64,000 nt of DNA, from contig NC_013855.1 of assembly GCF_000010725.1 (NCBI RefSeq), forward strand, positions 1,344,501 to 1,408,500, in the 5' to 3' direction. A program made the position numbers and the translations under genes. This document shows positions 62,420 to 64,000 of the stretch, piece after piece. Under the pieces are notes generated by a model, which worked only from the letters and a program-made list of their open reading frames with translations, was not told the origin of the DNA and searched no databases. The number at the start of each line of letters is the position of its first letter. Positions within the stretch are counted from its first letter, which is position 1. Origin of the DNA: Azospirillum sp. B510 (GTDB lineage Bacteria; Pseudomonadota; Alphaproteobacteria; Azospirillales; Azospirillaceae).

Positions 62420-63229
62420 TCAGATCCCCTTGAAGACGGGCTTGCGCTTTTCGTGGAAAGAGGCGACGCCCTCCTTGAAGTCCTCGGAGCCGCGCAGACG
62501 GCCGTAGGCCTGCCCCTCGATCTCGATGGCGCCGTTGACCGAGACATTGTTGCCGCTGTTCAGCACGCCCTTGATGGTGCGCTGGGCCAGCGGCGAGAAG
62601 CCGCGCAGTTCGTCGACCAGGGCGGCGACCGTCGCCTCCAGTTCGGCATCGGCGACGCACTCGGTGACGAAACCCCAGTCGGCGGCCTGGCGGCCGGGGA
62701 TGCGCTTGGCCCGCATCACCATGTCCTTGGTCCGGCAGATGCCGATCATGTGCAGCAAACGGGCCGAGCCGCCGGAGCCGGGGATCATGCCGATGCGCAT
62801 CTCCGGCAGGGCGAACTGTGCGGTCTCCGACACGACGCGGAAATCGCAGGCCAGCGACAGCTCGAAGCCGACGCCGAAGCAATAGCCGCGGACCTGGGCG
62901 ATCACCGGCTTGCGGCAGCGTTCCGGGGCGGCGATGTTGACCGCCAGCTCCGACACATGCTCGGCCGACTTCTCCATGAAGCCGGCGATGTTGCCGCCGG
63001 ACGAGAAATTCTCGCCCTCGGCACGCAGGACGATCACCCGCACCTTGGGATCGCGGTCCAACGCCGCGAACACGGCGCTGAACTGGTCGCGCTGAAGCAT
63101 GCTGACGATATTGAAGGGCGGGCGATGCAGCACGATGTCGGCGCGCTCCTTGGCCTCGTCGATCTCCACACGGAAGCCGTCGAGGTCGGCGAGCAGGCGG
63201 TCGTTGCTGTCGAAACGGTAAGGGGTCAC
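62420..63229 (-). CDS. Enoyl-CoA hydratase/isomerase family protein
   Basis: A 269-residue crotonase-fold protein. The oxyanion and catalytic regions are VRGYCFGVGFELSLACDFRV and AQFALPEMRIGMIPGSGGSA, with both glutamates in the hydratase positions. The C-terminal EDFKEGVASFHEKRKPVFKG is the usual end. GTG 63229 is the likely start because conserved sequence begins at PYRFDSNDRLL; a longer frame continues upstream through the ligase gene and is shadow. It follows the ligase gene by 29 bases. Pairing with a ligase suggests an aromatic or unsaturated acid pathway, but the substrate is not readable. Confidence 0.85.
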   Translation of the reverse strand: MTPYRFDSNDRLLADLDGFRVEIDEAKERADIVLHRPPFNIVSMLQRDQFSAVFAALDRDPKVRVIVLRAEGENFSSGGNIAGFMEKSAEHVSELAVNIAAPERCRKPVIAQVRGYCFGVGFELSLACDFRVVSETAQFALPEMRIGMIPGSGGSARLLHMIGICRTKDMVMRAKRIPGRQAADWGFVTECVADAELEATVAALVDELRGFSPLAQRTIKGVLNSGNNVSVNGAIEIEGQAYGRLRGSEDFKEGVASFHEKRKPVFKGI

Positions 63230-63258
63230 GGTTGAAACTCCATGGATGAAGGCTGGGG

Positions 63259-64000
63259 TCAGGAAAGTGTCGGGCTGTGTTCGAGCGAGAATTCGCCGGC
63301 CTGGAGCTTGCGGCGCAGGATCTTGCCGACCGGCGATTTCGGGATTTCGTCGAGGAAGACGTACTCGCGCGGGCGCTTGAAGTTGGCGAGGCCGGAGGTG
63401 CGGCAATGGTCGTCGAGATCCCTCGCCTCGACGCCGCGGGCGCGCTTGACGAAGGCGACGACCCGCTGGCCCCAGCGCTCGTCGGGCAGGCCGGCGACCG
63501 CCACCTCCAGCACGCCGTCATGCAGCGACAGCACGCTTTCGATCTCCACCGGAGAAACGTTCTCGCCGCCGGTGATGATCATGTCGTCGACCCGGCCGGT
63601 GACGAAGAGGTCGCCGTCGCCGTCGAGGAAGCCGATGTCGCCGGTGAAGTACCAGCCGGCATGCAGCGCCTTGGCGTCGGCATCCGGCCGCTTCCAATAG
63701 CCTTCGAAGGACTCGTCGCCCGCCAGGTCGGCGATGATCTGCCCTTCCTCCCCGGCCGCCGCGCAGTCGTCGGGATCGAAGCTGCCGAGGCGGACGATGC
63801 GGATGCGCTGGTTCAGCGCCGCCTTGCCGGCGGAGCCGGGCCTGGCCGGCGCGTTCTGGTCGAACGTGAAGGTGTAGATCTCCGACGAGCCGTAATGGTT
63901 GACGAACAGCTCGGGCCGGAAGGCGGCATCCAGCCGCTTCAGCAGGCCGTCGGTCATCGACGCCCCGGCGAAGCCCAGCTTGCGCACCGACGACACGTCG
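63259..64000 (-). CDS. AMP-forming acyl-CoA ligase, C-terminal part
   Basis: About 247 C-terminal residues are in the window; the N-terminus lies beyond 64000. The motifs are NHYGSSEIYTFTFDQNAP (A5-like), GWYFTGDIGFLDGDGDLFVT (A7), GRVDDMIITGGENVSPVEIE and the C-terminal lysine in IPKSPVGKILRRKL. YGSSEIYTF resembles ligases for benzoate-type or chlorobenzoate acids, so an aromatic substrate is possible. It is followed by the hydratase gene, making a two-gene acid-activation unit. The P-loop is outside the window. Confidence 0.87.
   Translation of the reverse strand, partial: DVSSVRKLGFAGASMTDGLLKRLDAAFRPELFVNHYGSSEIYTFTFDQNAPARPGSAGKAALNQRIRIVRLGSFDPDDCAAAGEEGQIIADLAGDESFEGYWKRPDADAKALHAGWYFTGDIGFLDGDGDLFVTGRVDDMIITGGENVSPVEIESVLSLHDGVLEVAVAGLPDERWGQRVVAFVKRARGVEARDLDDHCRTSGLANFKRPREYVFLDEIPKSPVGKILRRKLQAGEFSLEHSPTLS

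Noticed and set aside
1-64000. CRISPR arrays, tRNA or rRNA genes
   Set aside because: I found no regularly spaced repeats and no recognisable tRNA or rRNA sequence on reading both strands; a dedicated tRNA or Rfam scan was not possible here.

Overview
The window is GC-rich, compactly coded DNA from what is most likely an alphaproteobacterium close to Azospirillum or other Rhodospirillales. This is an inference from codon bias, the several chemoreceptors, a HupTUV hydrogen sensor and an aminoethylphosphonate locus; no rRNA or other marker gene is present. I saw no tRNA, rRNA or CRISPR array.

Layout. (1) 1-5249: aminoethylphosphonate use. A cut-off phnW faces away from a LysR-type regulator, and a phnS-phnT-permease ABC uptake operon follows on the minus strand. 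(2) 5437-13083, minus strand: one long, mostly translationally coupled operon. It starts with a peroxiredoxin, continues with a bufferin-type copper RiPP set (bufA precursor, bufB DUF692 oxygenase, bufC partner, DoxX) and runs on into a chemoreceptor and a GGDEF-EAL protein that share a sensor motif. A LysR-type regulator at 13229 is divergent. (3) 14287-15300: an aldo/keto reductase gene broken by one amber codon. (4) 15616-19347: MarR regulator plus an AaeAB-like efflux operon (membrane fusion protein, FUSC pump, DUF1656). (5) 19393-23226: hupT-hupU-hupV hydrogen-sensing module.

(6) 23271-31537: a mobile-element pile. Two nearly identical IS1380-family elements lie in opposite orientation, each flanked by CTAG. 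Between and around them are an IS701 remnant, a short non-autonomous element with IS21-like ends split by an intact ISL3-family element (8-bp target duplication), an hxlR regulator, a quinone-oxidoreductase-like gene cut in two by IS1380 copy 2, and IS5 and IS110 fragments.

(7) 31609-57745: a self-contained hydrophobic acyl-CoA degradation island. A minus-strand operon group holds SDR, MDR reductase, acyl-CoA ligase, enoyl-CoA hydratase, a saccharopine-dehydrogenase-like protein and two acyl-CoA dehydrogenases. Divergent from it is etfB-etfA-FadB-like-thiolase. Then come a LAL/MalT-type LuxR regulator, an SCP-type thiolase and a DUF1302-DUF1329-YCF48-RND envelope set with an SDR. A G-run motif recurs upstream of three transcription units here and is a candidate operator. 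(8) 57798-64000: two chemoreceptors separated by an IS256 fragment, then an enoyl-CoA hydratase and the end of an acyl-CoA ligase gene that runs out of the window.

The two parts most worth pursuing are the bufferin operon fused to chemosensory and c-di-GMP output, and the acyl-CoA island with its own ETF, regulator, transporter set and atypical dehydrogenase.
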